A stretch of 64,000 nt of DNA from Rhodobacterales bacterium RIFCSPHIGHO2_02_FULL_62_130 (GTDB taxonomy: Bacteria; Pseudomonadota; Alphaproteobacteria; Rhodobacterales; Rhodobacteraceae): positions 62,001-126,000 of the forward strand of contig MHZT01000001.1 in NCBI GenBank assembly GCA_001828855.1. Direction: 5' to 3'. The position numbers and the translations under genes were made by a program. Shown here piece after piece: positions 1 to 8,345 of the stretch (position 1 is its first letter; every line of letters starts with the position of its first letter). The notes under the pieces were generated by a model. It searched no databases. It saw only the letters and a program-made list of their open reading frames with translations, and was not told the DNA's origin.

Positions 1-60
1 GCAGCGGGCAAAAGCCAAAGCGCCGAAAGACCCCGTGACGCGGGCGGGATGATGCGCTAA
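1..60 (+). CDS. 3' end of an upstream gene, possibly lspA
   Basis: Reading from base 1, an open frame of 19 codons ends at TAA 58-60 (tail residues AERPRDAGGMMR). A basic, flexible tail of this kind would suit the cytoplasmic C-terminus of signal peptidase II, which I recall lying before the DUF3035 lipoprotein gene in related Rhodobacteraceae. Too little is present to identify the product, and the frame is chosen only because it closes just before the next gene's ribosome binding site. Confidence 0.35.
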   Translation, partial: AAGKSQSAERPRDAGGMMR

Positions 61-91
61 GACGGGCAGGTAAGGCGGAACGGAGGCAGGA

Positions 92-622
92 ATGCAGTCA
101 ACACGGGTGGTTCTCGCAGCGGCGGGCGCGGCATTGCTGTTGCTTGCAGCATGCGGCGGGGACAAAGTGCCTCAGTTGATGAACATCCGTTCGACAACCA
201 ACGGGCCGGACGAATTTTCGATCCTTCCGCCCAAGGCATTGGAAATGCCCGAAGATTTGACCGCCCTGCCCGAACCCACTCCGGGCGGCGAGAATTTGAC
301 CGATCCGCGCCCCTTCGATGATGCCATCGTGGCACTGGGCGGCGCGCCGGGCAAGGCGGGTGGTATTCCGTCTGCGGATTCCGCACTTTACGCCGCAGCC
401 ACCCGCAAGGGCGTAACGGCGGGGATTCGCACCACGCTGGCCGAGGAAGATCTTGCATGGCGCCGCACGAATGACGGGCGCCTGCTTGAGCGGCTTTTTG
501 ACGTGAACGTCTATTTCAAGGCCTATCGCAAGATGTGGCTGGACCAGCAGGCCGAATTGGCGCGCTGGCGTAAAGCGGGTGCGAAGACGCCCTCTGCACC
601 GCCACCACAGGCGGGCGAATAG
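92..622 (+). CDS. DUF3035 / BamF-like outer-membrane lipoprotein
   Basis: A 176-residue lipoprotein. The N-terminus has a short basic start, a hydrophobic stretch (residues 6-20) and a lipobox ending LLAAC with Cys21 as the lipidated residue. The rest is proline-rich and soluble, with a SILPPKALEMPEDLTALPEPTPG stretch split here as SILPPKALEMP and EDLTALPEPTPG, typical of DUF3035 proteins. Pfam links this family to BamF, an alphaproteobacterial accessory of the beta-barrel assembly complex; that role is family knowledge, not visible here. A GGAGGCAGGA ribosome binding site precedes the ATG. It is followed by two M16 peptidase genes, so an envelope-maintenance role is consistent. Confidence 0.8.
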   Translation: MQSTRVVLAAAGAALLLLAACGGDKVPQLMNIRSTTNGPDEFSILPPKALEMPEDLTALPEPTPGGENLTDPRPFDDAIVALGGAPGKAGGIPSADSALYAAATRKGVTAGIRTTLAEEDLAWRRTNDGRLLERLFDVNVYFKAYRKMWLDQQAELARWRKAGAKTPSAPPPQAGE

Positions 623-701
623 CTCACATTCCCGTTGGTGGGGGTTGCAGCGGCGCACAGGCGGCGTAGCTTACCCTTTGAATTCTGAACGGGAGTCCGC
701 G

Positions 702-2036
702 ATGTTGCGCTTTATCGGTCTTGGTCTGGCCGCAGCCCTGTCTTGGACGGGGCAGGCGATGGCCGATGCTGTCAGCACCTTTACACTAGACAACGGGCTT
801 GAGGTGGTGGTCATCGAAGATCACCGCGCGCCCGTTGTGGTGCATATGGTCTGGTATCGCATCGGGGCTGCTGACGAATCCGCAGGCCATTCCGGCATCG
901 CGCATTTTCTGGAACACCTGATGTTCAAAGGCACCGACGAGGTGGCCTCGGGCGATTTCTCGGCCATCGTCGAGGCGCAGGGCGGCAATGACAACGCCTT
1001 TACCAGCCACGATTATACCGCCTATTTCCAGCGGGTTGCCGCCGACCGTCTTGATCTGATGATGAAGATGGAGGCCGACCGGATGCGCGATCTGCGGCTG
1101 ACAGAAGAGGATGTTCTGACCGAACGCGACGTGATCCTTGAAGAACGCGGCCAACGCACCGACAGCGATCCGGGGGCGCTTTTGTCGGAACAGATGTCGG
1201 CGGCGCAATTCCTGAACCATTCCTACGGTGTTCCGATCATCGGCTGGCGGCACGAGATTGGCGCCCTGTCGCGGCAGGATGCGCTGGATTTCTATCAGGC
1301 CAATTATGCGCCGAACAACGCGATCCTTGTGGTCGCGGGCGATGTGACGCCTGACGATGTGCTGGAATTGGCCAAGACCCATTACGGCCCGCTGGCCCCG
1401 TCTGACCGCATCACCCCGCGCGACCGCCCGTCCGAGCCACCGCAACTGACCGAACGCCGCATGGTTTTCGCGGATGAACGGGTTTCGGAACCCTACATGA
1501 TCCGCACCTATCTGGCACCGGAACGCAACGCGGGCGATCAATCCGAAGCTGCCGCGCTGACCATGCTGGCGGAATTGCTGGGCGGGTCCGGCACGACCTC
1601 GGTTTTCGCGCGGGCCTTGCAGTTTGAAACGCAAACGGCGGTTTGGGCTTCGGCGTTTTACAATGGCACTTCGGTTGATCCCGATACATTCGGTGTGGTG
1701 ATCATGCCGGCTCCGGGGATCAGCCTTGCCGATGCCGAGGCCGCTTTGGACGGGGTGATTGCCAAGTTCCTGAAAGATGGCGTCAATCCCGACGATTTTG
1801 CCCGCATCAAGGCGCAGGTCCGCGCCTCGGAAATCTATGCCCGAGATGACGCGCAGGCGCTTGCGCGCGAGTATGGCGAGGCTTTGGCGGTTGGTCTGAC
1901 GGTGCAGGATGTGCAGGACTGGCCCGCCGCCCTGCAGGCTGTGACCCCCGAAGATGTGATGGCAGCCGCGCATAAGGTGCTGGACCGCAAACAGGCCGTG
2001 ACCGGCTGGTTGACCCAAGAAGAGGCCGCAGAATGA
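702..2036 (+). CDS. M16 family zinc peptidase (catalytic subunit)
   Basis: A 444-residue insulinase/pitrilysin-type metalloprotease. The N-terminus (MLRFIGLGLAAALSWTGQAMA) is a signal peptide, so the enzyme should act in the periplasm. The inverted zinc motif HxxEH is intact (HFLEH, His68, Glu71, His72), with the usual downstream acidic segment around LEERGQR. I start at ATG 702 because the signal peptide begins there; the open frame extends upstream to 579 without homology. The next gene overlaps by four bases (ATGA) and encodes an M16 relative without the zinc motif, which suggests the two proteins form a heterodimer, as in mitochondrial processing peptidase-like pairs. Confidence 0.93.
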   Translation: MLRFIGLGLAAALSWTGQAMADAVSTFTLDNGLEVVVIEDHRAPVVVHMVWYRIGAADESAGHSGIAHFLEHLMFKGTDEVASGDFSAIVEAQGGNDNAFTSHDYTAYFQRVAADRLDLMMKMEADRMRDLRLTEEDVLTERDVILEERGQRTDSDPGALLSEQMSAAQFLNHSYGVPIIGWRHEIGALSRQDALDFYQANYAPNNAILVVAGDVTPDDVLELAKTHYGPLAPSDRITPRDRPSEPPQLTERRMVFADERVSEPYMIRTYLAPERNAGDQSEAAALTMLAELLGGSGTTSVFARALQFETQTAVWASAFYNGTSVDPDTFGVVIMPAPGISLADAEAALDGVIAKFLKDGVNPDDFARIKAQVRASEIYARDDAQALAREYGEALAVGLTVQDVQDWPAALQAVTPEDVMAAAHKVLDRKQAVTGWLTQEEAAE

Positions 2037-3343
2037 TGATGTTTCGTGCAGCACTGGTTCTGCTGGCGCTGGCAGCGCCGCTGCGGGCTGAGATTGCCAT
2101 TCAGGAAGTCACCTCGCCGGGCGGGATCAAGGCTTGGCTGGTTGAAGATCACGGCATCCCCTTTACCGCGCTGGAAATCCGGTTTCAGGGTGGTACCTCG
2201 CTGGATGCTGCGGGCAAGCGCGGGGCGGTGAACCTGATGACCGCGCTGATCGAGGAAGGCGCGGGCGATCTGGACGCGCAGGGCTTTGCCGCTGCCCGCG
2301 ATGCGCTGGCCGCCGAGTTCCGCTTTTCCTCGGATGCGGACGGGGTTTCGGTGTCGTCGCGGTTCCTGACCGAAAATCGGGATCAGGCCTTGGTGCTGCT
2401 GCAATCGGCGCTGATCCAGCCGCGCTTTGATCAGGACGCGGTGGACCGTGTGCGTGAGCAGGTCTTGGCGGGTCTGCGGTCGGATGCCAAAGATCCGGGC
2501 GCGATTGCGGGCGATCTGACGCGGGCGCGGTTTTACGGCAGCCACCCCTATGGCAGTTCGGGCGACGGCACGATTGACAGCGTGACCGCCCTGACCCGCG
2601 ATGACATCGTGGCCGCGCATCAGGCCGCGCTGGCCCGTGACCGTATCTATGTCGCGGCAGCGGGGGATATCAGCGCCACCGATCTGGGTGTTTTGCTGGA
2701 TAATCTTCTGGGGGATTTGCCCGCTACGGGTGCGCCGCAACCCGCCCGTGCCGACATGACGGTCAAGGGCGGTGTGCAGGTGCAGGATTTCCCCGGCCCG
2801 CAATCTGTGGTGATGTTCGGCCAAGGTGGCATCCGCTTTGACGACCCCGACTATTTCGCCGCCGTGATCCTGAACGAGGTGCTGGGCGGCGGCCGCTTTA
2901 GCGCGCGTCTGATGACCGAGGTGCGCGAAAAACGCGGTCTGACCTATGGCATCGGCACCAGCCTGTCGGTTTCGGACCACTCCGAGGAGTTGATGGGCCA
3001 GTTTCAGGCCAGCAATGACAAAGTGGCCGAGGCGATTGCCGTGATCCGCGAGGAATGGGCCAAGATCGCCCGCGATGGCATCACCCAGACCGAGCTGGAC
3101 AATGCCAAGACCTATATGACCGGATCCTATCCGCTGCGCTTTGATGGCAATGGCACGATTGCCTCGATTCTGGTGGGGATGCAGATCATTGGCCTGACCC
3201 CCGACTACCCGAAGACCCGCAATGAAAAGGTCGAAGCGGTGACTTTGGAGGATGTAAAGCGTGCCGCGGCGCGGCTGATCACACCCGATGATCTGGCCTT
3301 TATCGTGGTGGGCCAACCCGCTGGTGTGACCGCATCCGAATAA
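2033..3343 (+). CDS. M16 family peptidase-like protein lacking the zinc motif
   Basis: A 436-residue secreted M16 homologue (signal peptide MMMFRAALVLLALAAPLRA). Where the catalytic partner has HFLEH this protein has MTALIEEG, so the metal ligands are missing and it is probably a non-catalytic partner. The C-terminal M16 domain carries the conserved LGGGRFSARLMTEVREKRGLTYG region with the RxxxGLxY substrate-binding signature. Three in-frame ATG codons (2033, 2036, 2039) are possible starts; the first overlaps the stop of the upstream gene, indicating translational coupling. It is co-transcribed with the active M16 peptidase. Confidence 0.92.
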   Translation: MMMFRAALVLLALAAPLRAEIAIQEVTSPGGIKAWLVEDHGIPFTALEIRFQGGTSLDAAGKRGAVNLMTALIEEGAGDLDAQGFAAARDALAAEFRFSSDADGVSVSSRFLTENRDQALVLLQSALIQPRFDQDAVDRVREQVLAGLRSDAKDPGAIAGDLTRARFYGSHPYGSSGDGTIDSVTALTRDDIVAAHQAALARDRIYVAAAGDISATDLGVLLDNLLGDLPATGAPQPARADMTVKGGVQVQDFPGPQSVVMFGQGGIRFDDPDYFAAVILNEVLGGGRFSARLMTEVREKRGLTYGIGTSLSVSDHSEELMGQFQASNDKVAEAIAVIREEWAKIARDGITQTELDNAKTYMTGSYPLRFDGNGTIASILVGMQIIGLTPDYPKTRNEKVEAVTLEDVKRAAARLITPDDLAFIVVGQPAGVTASE

Positions 3344-3389
3344 CCCGAATCTGTGGCTCTGCCGTGCGGCACCTGCTAGGATTGGTGGC

Positions 3390-5222
3390 ATGACGCTGCA
3401 TGCCCCCAATATACGTCCCATCATCCGCCCGCTGGACGAAGCCGCCATCAATCGCATCGCGGCGGGTGAGGTGGTCGAACGGCCTGCTTCGGCGGTGAAG
3501 GAACTGGTCGAAAACGCGCTGGATGCGGGTGCGCGGCGCATCGCGGTGGACTATTCCGCAGGCGGCAAGCTGTTGATCCGCGTCACGGATGACGGCTGCG
3601 GCATGACTCCCGATGATCTGCCGCTGGCCGTGGCGCGCCATGCCACATCAAAAATCGACGGCTCTGATCTGCTGAACATCCGCTCTTTCGGGTTTCGCGG
3701 TGAGGCTTTGGCGTCATTGGGGTCTGTGGGCCGCCTGACCCTGACCTCGCGCGCCGAAGGCCATGACGGGTCTAGCCTGACCGTGGCGGGTGGCCGCATG
3801 GGGCCGGTTCGCCCTGCGGCAGCCACGCGCGGCACGGTGATCGAATTGCGCGACCTGTTCTATGCCACCCCTGCGCGGCTGAAATTTCTGCGCTCGGACC
3901 GTGCGGAATCGCAGGCGATTGCCGAGGTGGTGCGGCGTCTGGCGATGGCCGAACCGCAGGTTGGCTTTACTCTGTCAGAGGTGACCGAAGGCGAAGCCCC
4001 CCGCGTGATCTTCCGCGCCGATCCGTTGTCGGGCGATTTCTTTGAGTCGTTGCACGGGCGGCTGGCGGGTGTGCTGGGCGCGGATTTCATCGAAAACGCG
4101 CTGAAGATTGATGTCGAACGTGACGGCTTGCGGCTGACCGGATATGCCGCCCTGCCCACCTATTCGCGCGGCTCGTCTGTGCAGCAATTCGTCTTTGTAA
4201 ATGGCCGCCCCGTGCTGGACCGGATGCTTCTGGGGGCGCTGAGGGTGGCCTATTTTGACTTTCTGTCGCGCGACCGCCACCCCGCCGCCGTGCTGAACCT
4301 GATCTGCGATCCTGAACGGGTGGATGTGAACGTGCATCCCGCCAAATCCGAGGTGCGCTTTCGTGAACCCGAAGCCGCGCGCAGTCTGATCATCACCGGC
4401 CTTCGCACCGCCCTGTCCGGTGCAGGCCATCGCGCCAGCACCACTGTTGCCGATGCCACTCTGGCCGCCTTGCGCCCCGAACCTGTGACGCAACCCAGCT
4501 TTCCGCGCATCTACCAGATGGAGCGGCCCAGCCAATCGAGCCTGACCCGCTCTTTCGCCTATCAGGCCCCCGAAGCCCCGCAGGGCTTTGCCGAGGCCCC
4601 CACCGCCCGCGTCGAAACCCCCTTTACGCCCGATGACACCCTGCATCCCTTGGGCGCCGCCCGCGCGCAGGTGCATGAGAATTACATCATCGCCCAGACC
4701 GCCACCGGCATGGTGATCGTGGACCAGCACGCCGCACACGAGCGGCTGGTTTATGAACGCCTGAAACGCCAGATGGCCGAAACCGGCATCAAGGCGCAGA
4801 CACTGCTGATCCCTGAAATCGTTGAGCTTTCGCCCACCGATGCCAGCCGCCTGCTGGAAATCAGCGATGATCTGACCGCCCTTGGCCTGACCATCGAACC
4901 CTTTGGCGGCAATGCCATTGCCGTGCGGGAAACGCCTGCGATTCTTGGCAATGTCTCGGCGGCGGCTCTGTTGCGCGATGTGCTGGATGAATTGGCCGAT
5001 CTGGGCCAAAGCCAATCCCTGCGCGCCAAGATGGATGCGATCCTGTCGCGCATGGCCTGTCACGGCTCTATCCGGTCGGGTCGCCAGATGCGCGCCGAGG
5101 AAATGAACGCCCTGCTGCGCGAGATGGAGGCCACCCCCCATTCCGGCCAGTGCAACCACGGGCGGCCTACCTATGTCGAGTTGAAGCTGGCCGATATCGA
5201 ACGGCTGTTTGGCCGCAGATGA
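3390..5222 (+). CDS. mutL: DNA mismatch repair protein MutL (endonuclease type)
   Basis: A 610-residue MutL. The N-terminal GHKL ATPase motifs are all visible: ELVENALDAGA (motif I, Glu/Asn), DDGCGM (motif II) and GFRGEALAS (motif III). The C-terminal dimerisation domain contains DQHAxxExxxxE (Asp445, Gln446, His447, Ala448, then Glu451 and Glu456), the metal-binding motif of nicking MutL proteins, plus ACHGSIRSGR and a CNHGRP variant of the CPHGRP motif. MutL of this type cuts the daughter strand itself, as expected in bacteria without MutH. The stop overlaps the start of rmuC by four bases. Confidence 0.97.
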   Translation: MTLHAPNIRPIIRPLDEAAINRIAAGEVVERPASAVKELVENALDAGARRIAVDYSAGGKLLIRVTDDGCGMTPDDLPLAVARHATSKIDGSDLLNIRSFGFRGEALASLGSVGRLTLTSRAEGHDGSSLTVAGGRMGPVRPAAATRGTVIELRDLFYATPARLKFLRSDRAESQAIAEVVRRLAMAEPQVGFTLSEVTEGEAPRVIFRADPLSGDFFESLHGRLAGVLGADFIENALKIDVERDGLRLTGYAALPTYSRGSSVQQFVFVNGRPVLDRMLLGALRVAYFDFLSRDRHPAAVLNLICDPERVDVNVHPAKSEVRFREPEAARSLIITGLRTALSGAGHRASTTVADATLAALRPEPVTQPSFPRIYQMERPSQSSLTRSFAYQAPEAPQGFAEAPTARVETPFTPDDTLHPLGAARAQVHENYIIAQTATGMVIVDQHAAHERLVYERLKRQMAETGIKAQTLLIPEIVELSPTDASRLLEISDDLTALGLTIEPFGGNAIAVRETPAILGNVSAAALLRDVLDELADLGQSQSLRAKMDAILSRMACHGSIRSGRQMRAEEMNALLREMEATPHSGQCNHGRPTYVELKLADIERLFGRR

Positions 5223-6376
5223 TCACGCTGTTCGGCCAAAGCTATGCGTGGAACGCGCCCGAAGTGCTGCTGATCGGCGGTGCGGTGTTGGTTCTGGCGG
5301 GGCTGTTGCTGCTGACCCTGCGCGCGGCGGGCCGGTCGGCCACGATGGCAGCACCCTTGATGCGCGAGATGAACTGGCTGTCCAGCCGTGTGCAATCCCT
5401 GTCGGACGGGCAGGAGCGGCTTGCGGGTGGCCTGCACCATGTCTCGGAAAATCATGCTGTCAGCCAGACCGCGATGCTGCATGTGATGGAGCAACGTCTG
5501 GCCGAGGTGTCGCGCCAGATGAACGAATCCCTGCACGGCACATCCACCCGCACCGCGCGGTCCTTGGGGGAATTGCAGCAACGGCTGGAAACCATCGACA
5601 AGGCGCAGGCCAATATCGAAAAGCTGTCAGGCAACGTGCTGTCCTTGCAGGATATTCTGTCGAACAAGCAAACCCGCGGAGCCTTTGGCGAGATTCAGCT
5701 GCATGACATCGTGCAAAAGGCGCTGCCCTCGGATGCCTATACGATGCAGGCCACGCTTTCGAACGGCAAGCGCGCCGATTGCCTGATCCATTTGCCCAAC
5801 CCGCCCGGCCCGATCGTGGTGGACGCGAAATTCCCGCTTGAGGCCTATGAGGCGATGCGTCGCGCTGAAAACCCCGCGCAGGTGCGCGAGGCGGCGCAGC
5901 AGATGCGGGCGGCGGTGCGCGCCCATATCCGCGCGATTTCCGAGAAATATATCCTTGAGGGCGAAACGGCGGATGGCGCGCTGATGTTCCTGCCCTCCGA
6001 GGCCGTCTATGCCGAACTCCACGCGAACTTCCCCGATGTGGTGCGCGAAGGCTTTGCCGCCCGCGTCTGGATCGTGTCGCCGACCACCTGCATGGCCACG
6101 CTGAACACCATGCGTGCGGTGCTGAAAGATGCACGGATGCGCGAACAGGCTGGCGCAATCCGGCGCGAGTTATCCGAGCTTTACAAGGACGTGGAACGGT
6201 TGTCGGATCGCGTTGGTAATCTGGACCGCCACTTCGGGCAGGCCGCCAAGGACTTGGAAGAAATCAAGATTTCCTCGGACAAAGCCAGCCGACGCGCCCG
6301 CCGTCTGGACAATTTCGACTTTGAAGATATCGCCGCCGAACCCGTGGCGGTGCTGACACCGAAAGCCCTGCCATGA
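5219..6376 (+). CDS. rmuC: DNA recombination protein RmuC
   Basis: A 385-residue RmuC-family protein. It has an N-terminal membrane anchor (about residues 12-32, rich in Leu/Val), a coiled-coil stretch (about 50-135), then the conserved RmuC nuclease-like domain with GAFGEIQLHDIVQKALP, VVDAKFPLEAYEAM, and SPTTCMATLNTM. In E. coli RmuC limits inversion at short inverted repeats; its exact activity remains poorly defined. I use ATG 5219, which overlaps the mutL stop (ATGA) and gives the anchor a natural start, rather than the longer frame from 5150 that would run inside mutL. The next gene, hutD, also overlaps by four bases. Confidence 0.94.
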   Translation: MITLFGQSYAWNAPEVLLIGGAVLVLAGLLLLTLRAAGRSATMAAPLMREMNWLSSRVQSLSDGQERLAGGLHHVSENHAVSQTAMLHVMEQRLAEVSRQMNESLHGTSTRTARSLGELQQRLETIDKAQANIEKLSGNVLSLQDILSNKQTRGAFGEIQLHDIVQKALPSDAYTMQATLSNGKRADCLIHLPNPPGPIVVDAKFPLEAYEAMRRAENPAQVREAAQQMRAAVRAHIRAISEKYILEGETADGALMFLPSEAVYAELHANFPDVVREGFAARVWIVSPTTCMATLNTMRAVLKDARMREQAGAIRRELSELYKDVERLSDRVGNLDRHFGQAAKDLEEIKISSDKASRRARRLDNFDFEDIAAEPVAVLTPKALP

Positions 6377-6888
6377 TCCGACACCTGACCCCCGCCGATT
6401 ATACCACGATGCCTTGGGCGAATGGCAAAGGCGTGACGGTTGAGATGTTGCGGGTTGAGGAGGGCGGGCTGAAATGGCGGCTCTCTCGGGCTTCTGTGGT
6501 GGAGAACGGCGATTTCTCGGCCTTTCCGGGGATCGAGCGGAACCTGACCGTGATCAGCGGGCCGGGGTTTGATCTGGTGGCGCAGGGGCTGCATTTGCCC
6601 GCGTGTCCTTTGCAGCCAGTGGCCTTTGCGGGCGATGTGCCGATCCGGGCGGAAGGGGTGACTGCACCTTCGGATGATTTCAACGTGATGACTGCGCGGG
6701 GGCTGCCCTTGCCCGATGTCAGGGTGATCCACGGCGCAGAGGAATTGGCCACGGACGGCATGCTGGCGCTGTTTGCGCTGGATGCGGCGCGGGCCGCTGA
6801 TCTGGAACTTGGCCCCTATGATCTGGTGCTGACGGATCAGGCCGTTTCGGTTGCTGGCCCCATGATTGTGGTCAGGCTTTACGGGTAG
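6373..6888 (+). CDS. hutD: HutD/Ves family cupin protein
   Basis: A 171-residue protein of the HutD family, recognised by IRHLTPADYTTMPWANGKG near the start, WRLSRASVVENGDFSAFPGIERNLTVISG and the late FALDAA block. HutD proteins are double cupins associated with histidine use, where they may bind a pathway intermediate such as N-formylglutamate; some relatives (Ves) respond to cold. No hut genes lie nearby, so the link to histidine is not supported by context. It is translationally coupled to rmuC (ATGA at 6373). The TAG stop lies inside the first copy of the dispersed palindrome described at 6883-6910. Confidence 0.85.
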   Translation: MIRHLTPADYTTMPWANGKGVTVEMLRVEEGGLKWRLSRASVVENGDFSAFPGIERNLTVISGPGFDLVAQGLHLPACPLQPVAFAGDVPIRAEGVTAPSDDFNVMTARGLPLPDVRVIHGAEELATDGMLALFALDAARAADLELGPYDLVLTDQAVSVAGPMIVVRLYG

Positions 6889-6910
6889 GGTGCGTGCTGG
6901 CACGCACCTT
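6883..6910. repeat. Dispersed palindrome, copy 1
   Basis: Arms GGTGCGTGC (6889-6897) and GCACGCACC (6900-6908) form a perfect 9-bp stem with a 2-nt loop, flanked by GGGTA on the left and TT on the right. It lies between the convergent genes hutD and chrR, and the hutD stop codon TAG (6886-6888) is part of the flank. Six related copies occur in this window. A bidirectional terminator or REP-like role is inferred. Confidence 0.85.
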
Positions 6911-6919
6911 ACAGCTGCC

Positions 6920-7555
6920 TCAAATCCGGAAGATCGGCTGCAACAGGCGCGGGAGCATCGCGCGAAAGCGCAGGGGTGCGTCGGTCGCAGCAAGGCAGAT
7001 GCAATCCATGCCCGCCTCGGCCACGGGGGTATGCTCCAGGTCTTCGGTGGCTATTTCCACGTCACCCACGCCAAAGCGGTCGGACTCATCCCGGAACGCA
7101 CCTTGCAGCACCAGCGTCAATTCGGTGCCTCGGTGGCCGTGGTCCGGCACGGCCTGACCTGCCGGGATATACAAAAGCCGTGCCGATGCGCCGCGCGCAG
7201 TTGGCAGGATCGCCTGTCGCACACCCATGCCCAAGGGCCGCCAGTGAACCGCCGCCAGATCGCCGCCGACATAATCCGCCAATGGGGCGGGAAAAAAGCC
7301 GCGCTTGCGCGGGGCAGGGGCGGCATCTTGCGGACCCAACCGCGCCAGCACAGATTCAAGACTGCCATCGGCCATTGCCACCGTATCGGCACTGTCAACC
7401 ACGGCCCCGCCCACGGCCTCGAACGTCTCAAGCCGTGCGCGGCACTCGTCACAAAGCGAGATATGCGTGGCCACGACAAGGCCGAAGGCTTCGGACAGAT
7501 TGCCTGCCGCGTAAGCCATCAGCAAAGGGTTGGACAGGTGATGTCGGATGGTCAT
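6920..7555 (-). CDS. chrR: ChrR-type zinc anti-sigma factor
   Basis: A 211-residue anti-sigma factor that closely resembles R. sphaeroides ChrR. The N-terminal zinc-binding anti-sigma domain has His6, His31, Cys35 and Cys38 (HxxxCxxC), and the C-terminal cupin domain has His139, His141, Glu145 and His175, matching the known zinc ligands of both domains. ChrR holds RpoE inactive and releases it when singlet oxygen forms; the cupin domain is needed for that response. It lies directly downstream of rpoE with a gap of only nine bases, so the pair form an operon. It converges with hutD. Confidence 0.95.
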   Translation of the reverse strand: MTIRHHLSNPLLMAYAAGNLSEAFGLVVATHISLCDECRARLETFEAVGGAVVDSADTVAMADGSLESVLARLGPQDAAPAPRKRGFFPAPLADYVGGDLAAVHWRPLGMGVRQAILPTARGASARLLYIPAGQAVPDHGHRGTELTLVLQGAFRDESDRFGVGDVEIATEDLEHTPVAEAGMDCICLAATDAPLRFRAMLPRLLQPIFRI

Positions 7556-7564
7556 AGGTCAGCC

Positions 7565-8107
7565 TCAGGTCATTTTCTGGCGCAAACGGTCCAGCGCCAG
7601 ACGTATCCGCGATTTGATGGTGCCAAGCGGTAATCCCGTCTCGGCGGCGATTTCCGAATGGGAAAGATCGCCATAAAACGCCCGCTTTATCAGCGCGCGT
7701 TGCTTTTCCGGCAGATCCGCCAGCGCGGCAGACAGCCGCTTGGTTTCCTGATCGGCCTGATAGACATCGGCCTGATCCGGTTCCTCGTCCGGTCCCCAAA
7801 GCACGGCTTCCGGCTCGGGTCGGCGGGCTTTGCGGGCCATGTCGATACGGCGGTTGCGGGCGATGGTGAAAACCCAGGTGGCCACGCTGGCGCGGGCAGG
7901 GTCATAAAGATGCGATTTCTGCCACAGCGTCGCCATCACGTCCTGGGCGCATTCCTCGGCGGTGGCGGCGTCAGATCCGGCCTTCATCAGAAAGGCTTTC
8001 ACACGCGGGGCAAAGTGGCGGAAAAGCTGGGCGAATGCGTTGCGATCCTGCTTGTCCCGCACCGCCAGCATCAGGCTTGCCCAATCTGTTTCCGTTCCGC
8101 CCGACAC
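7565..8107 (-). CDS. rpoE: ECF sigma factor RpoE (singlet-oxygen response)
   Basis: A group IV (ECF) sigma factor. Region 2 has FRHFAPRVKAFLMKAG and VATWVFTIARNRRIDMARK; region 4 has LPEKQRALIKRAFYGDLSHSEIAAETGLPLGTIKSRI, the helix-turn-helix that reads the -35 element. An open frame reaches ATG 8275, but the predicted autoregulated promoter (8218-8246) lies inside that extension, so translation must begin further in. GTG 8107 gives about 180 residues, close to the R. sphaeroides protein, with AGAGG nine bases upstream; TTG 8110 and GTG 8125 are alternatives. It pairs with ChrR downstream and diverges from its likely target operon. Confidence 0.9.
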   Translation of the reverse strand: MSGGTETDWASLMLAVRDKQDRNAFAQLFRHFAPRVKAFLMKAGSDAATAEECAQDVMATLWQKSHLYDPARASVATWVFTIARNRRIDMARKARRPEPEAVLWGPDEEPDQADVYQADQETKRLSAALADLPEKQRALIKRAFYGDLSHSEIAAETGLPLGTIKSRIRLALDRLRQKMT

Positions 8108-8217
8108 CAAAGCCTGCCTCTTCACCCAGTCAAACGCGTTTGACCCTGTGATGACAGGGGCAACCGGCGCAGGGCCATAAATGGGGCGAAGTGGGGTGGC
8201 GTCAAGCAACATACCCA

Positions 8218-8246
8218 TTCTACGGCGGTCAATATCGGCTGGATCA
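8218..8246 (-). promoter_or_regulatory. Predicted RpoE-dependent promoter of rpoE-chrR
   Basis: On the minus strand TGATCC (8246-8241) is followed after 18 bases by TAGAA (8222-8218). The published R. sphaeroides RpoE consensus is TGATCC, 18 bases, TAAGA. The match and spacing suggest that the sigma factor drives its own operon, with a leader of roughly 100 bases if translation starts at 8107. Confidence 0.75.
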
Positions 8247-8289
8247 CCCTGCGGACAAAGATTTCCTGCCGTCACACCAAAGCAAAGAG

Positions 8290-8318
8290 TGATCCGATCG
8301 GCTTTGGGCTGCGTATGC
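8290..8318 (+). promoter_or_regulatory. Predicted RpoE-dependent promoter of the divergent oxidoreductase operon
   Basis: TGATCC (8290-8295) is followed after 18 bases by TATGC (8314-8318). The -35 element is a perfect match to the RpoE consensus and the -10 element is partial. Transcription would begin around 8325, about 20 bases before the ATG at 8346. It stands back-to-back with the rpoE promoter, 43 bases away. Confidence 0.65.
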
Positions 8319-8345
8319 TGTTAAAGTTACAGTCAGGAATGCTTG

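Noticed and set aside
1835-3541. 568-residue open frame antisense to the second M16 gene
   Set aside because: It covers a conserved gene and the start of mutL; no recognisable motif.
6373-6888. Histidine utilisation operon around hutD
   Set aside because: No hutH, hutU, hutI or hutG relative is present nearby; hutD is coupled to rmuC.
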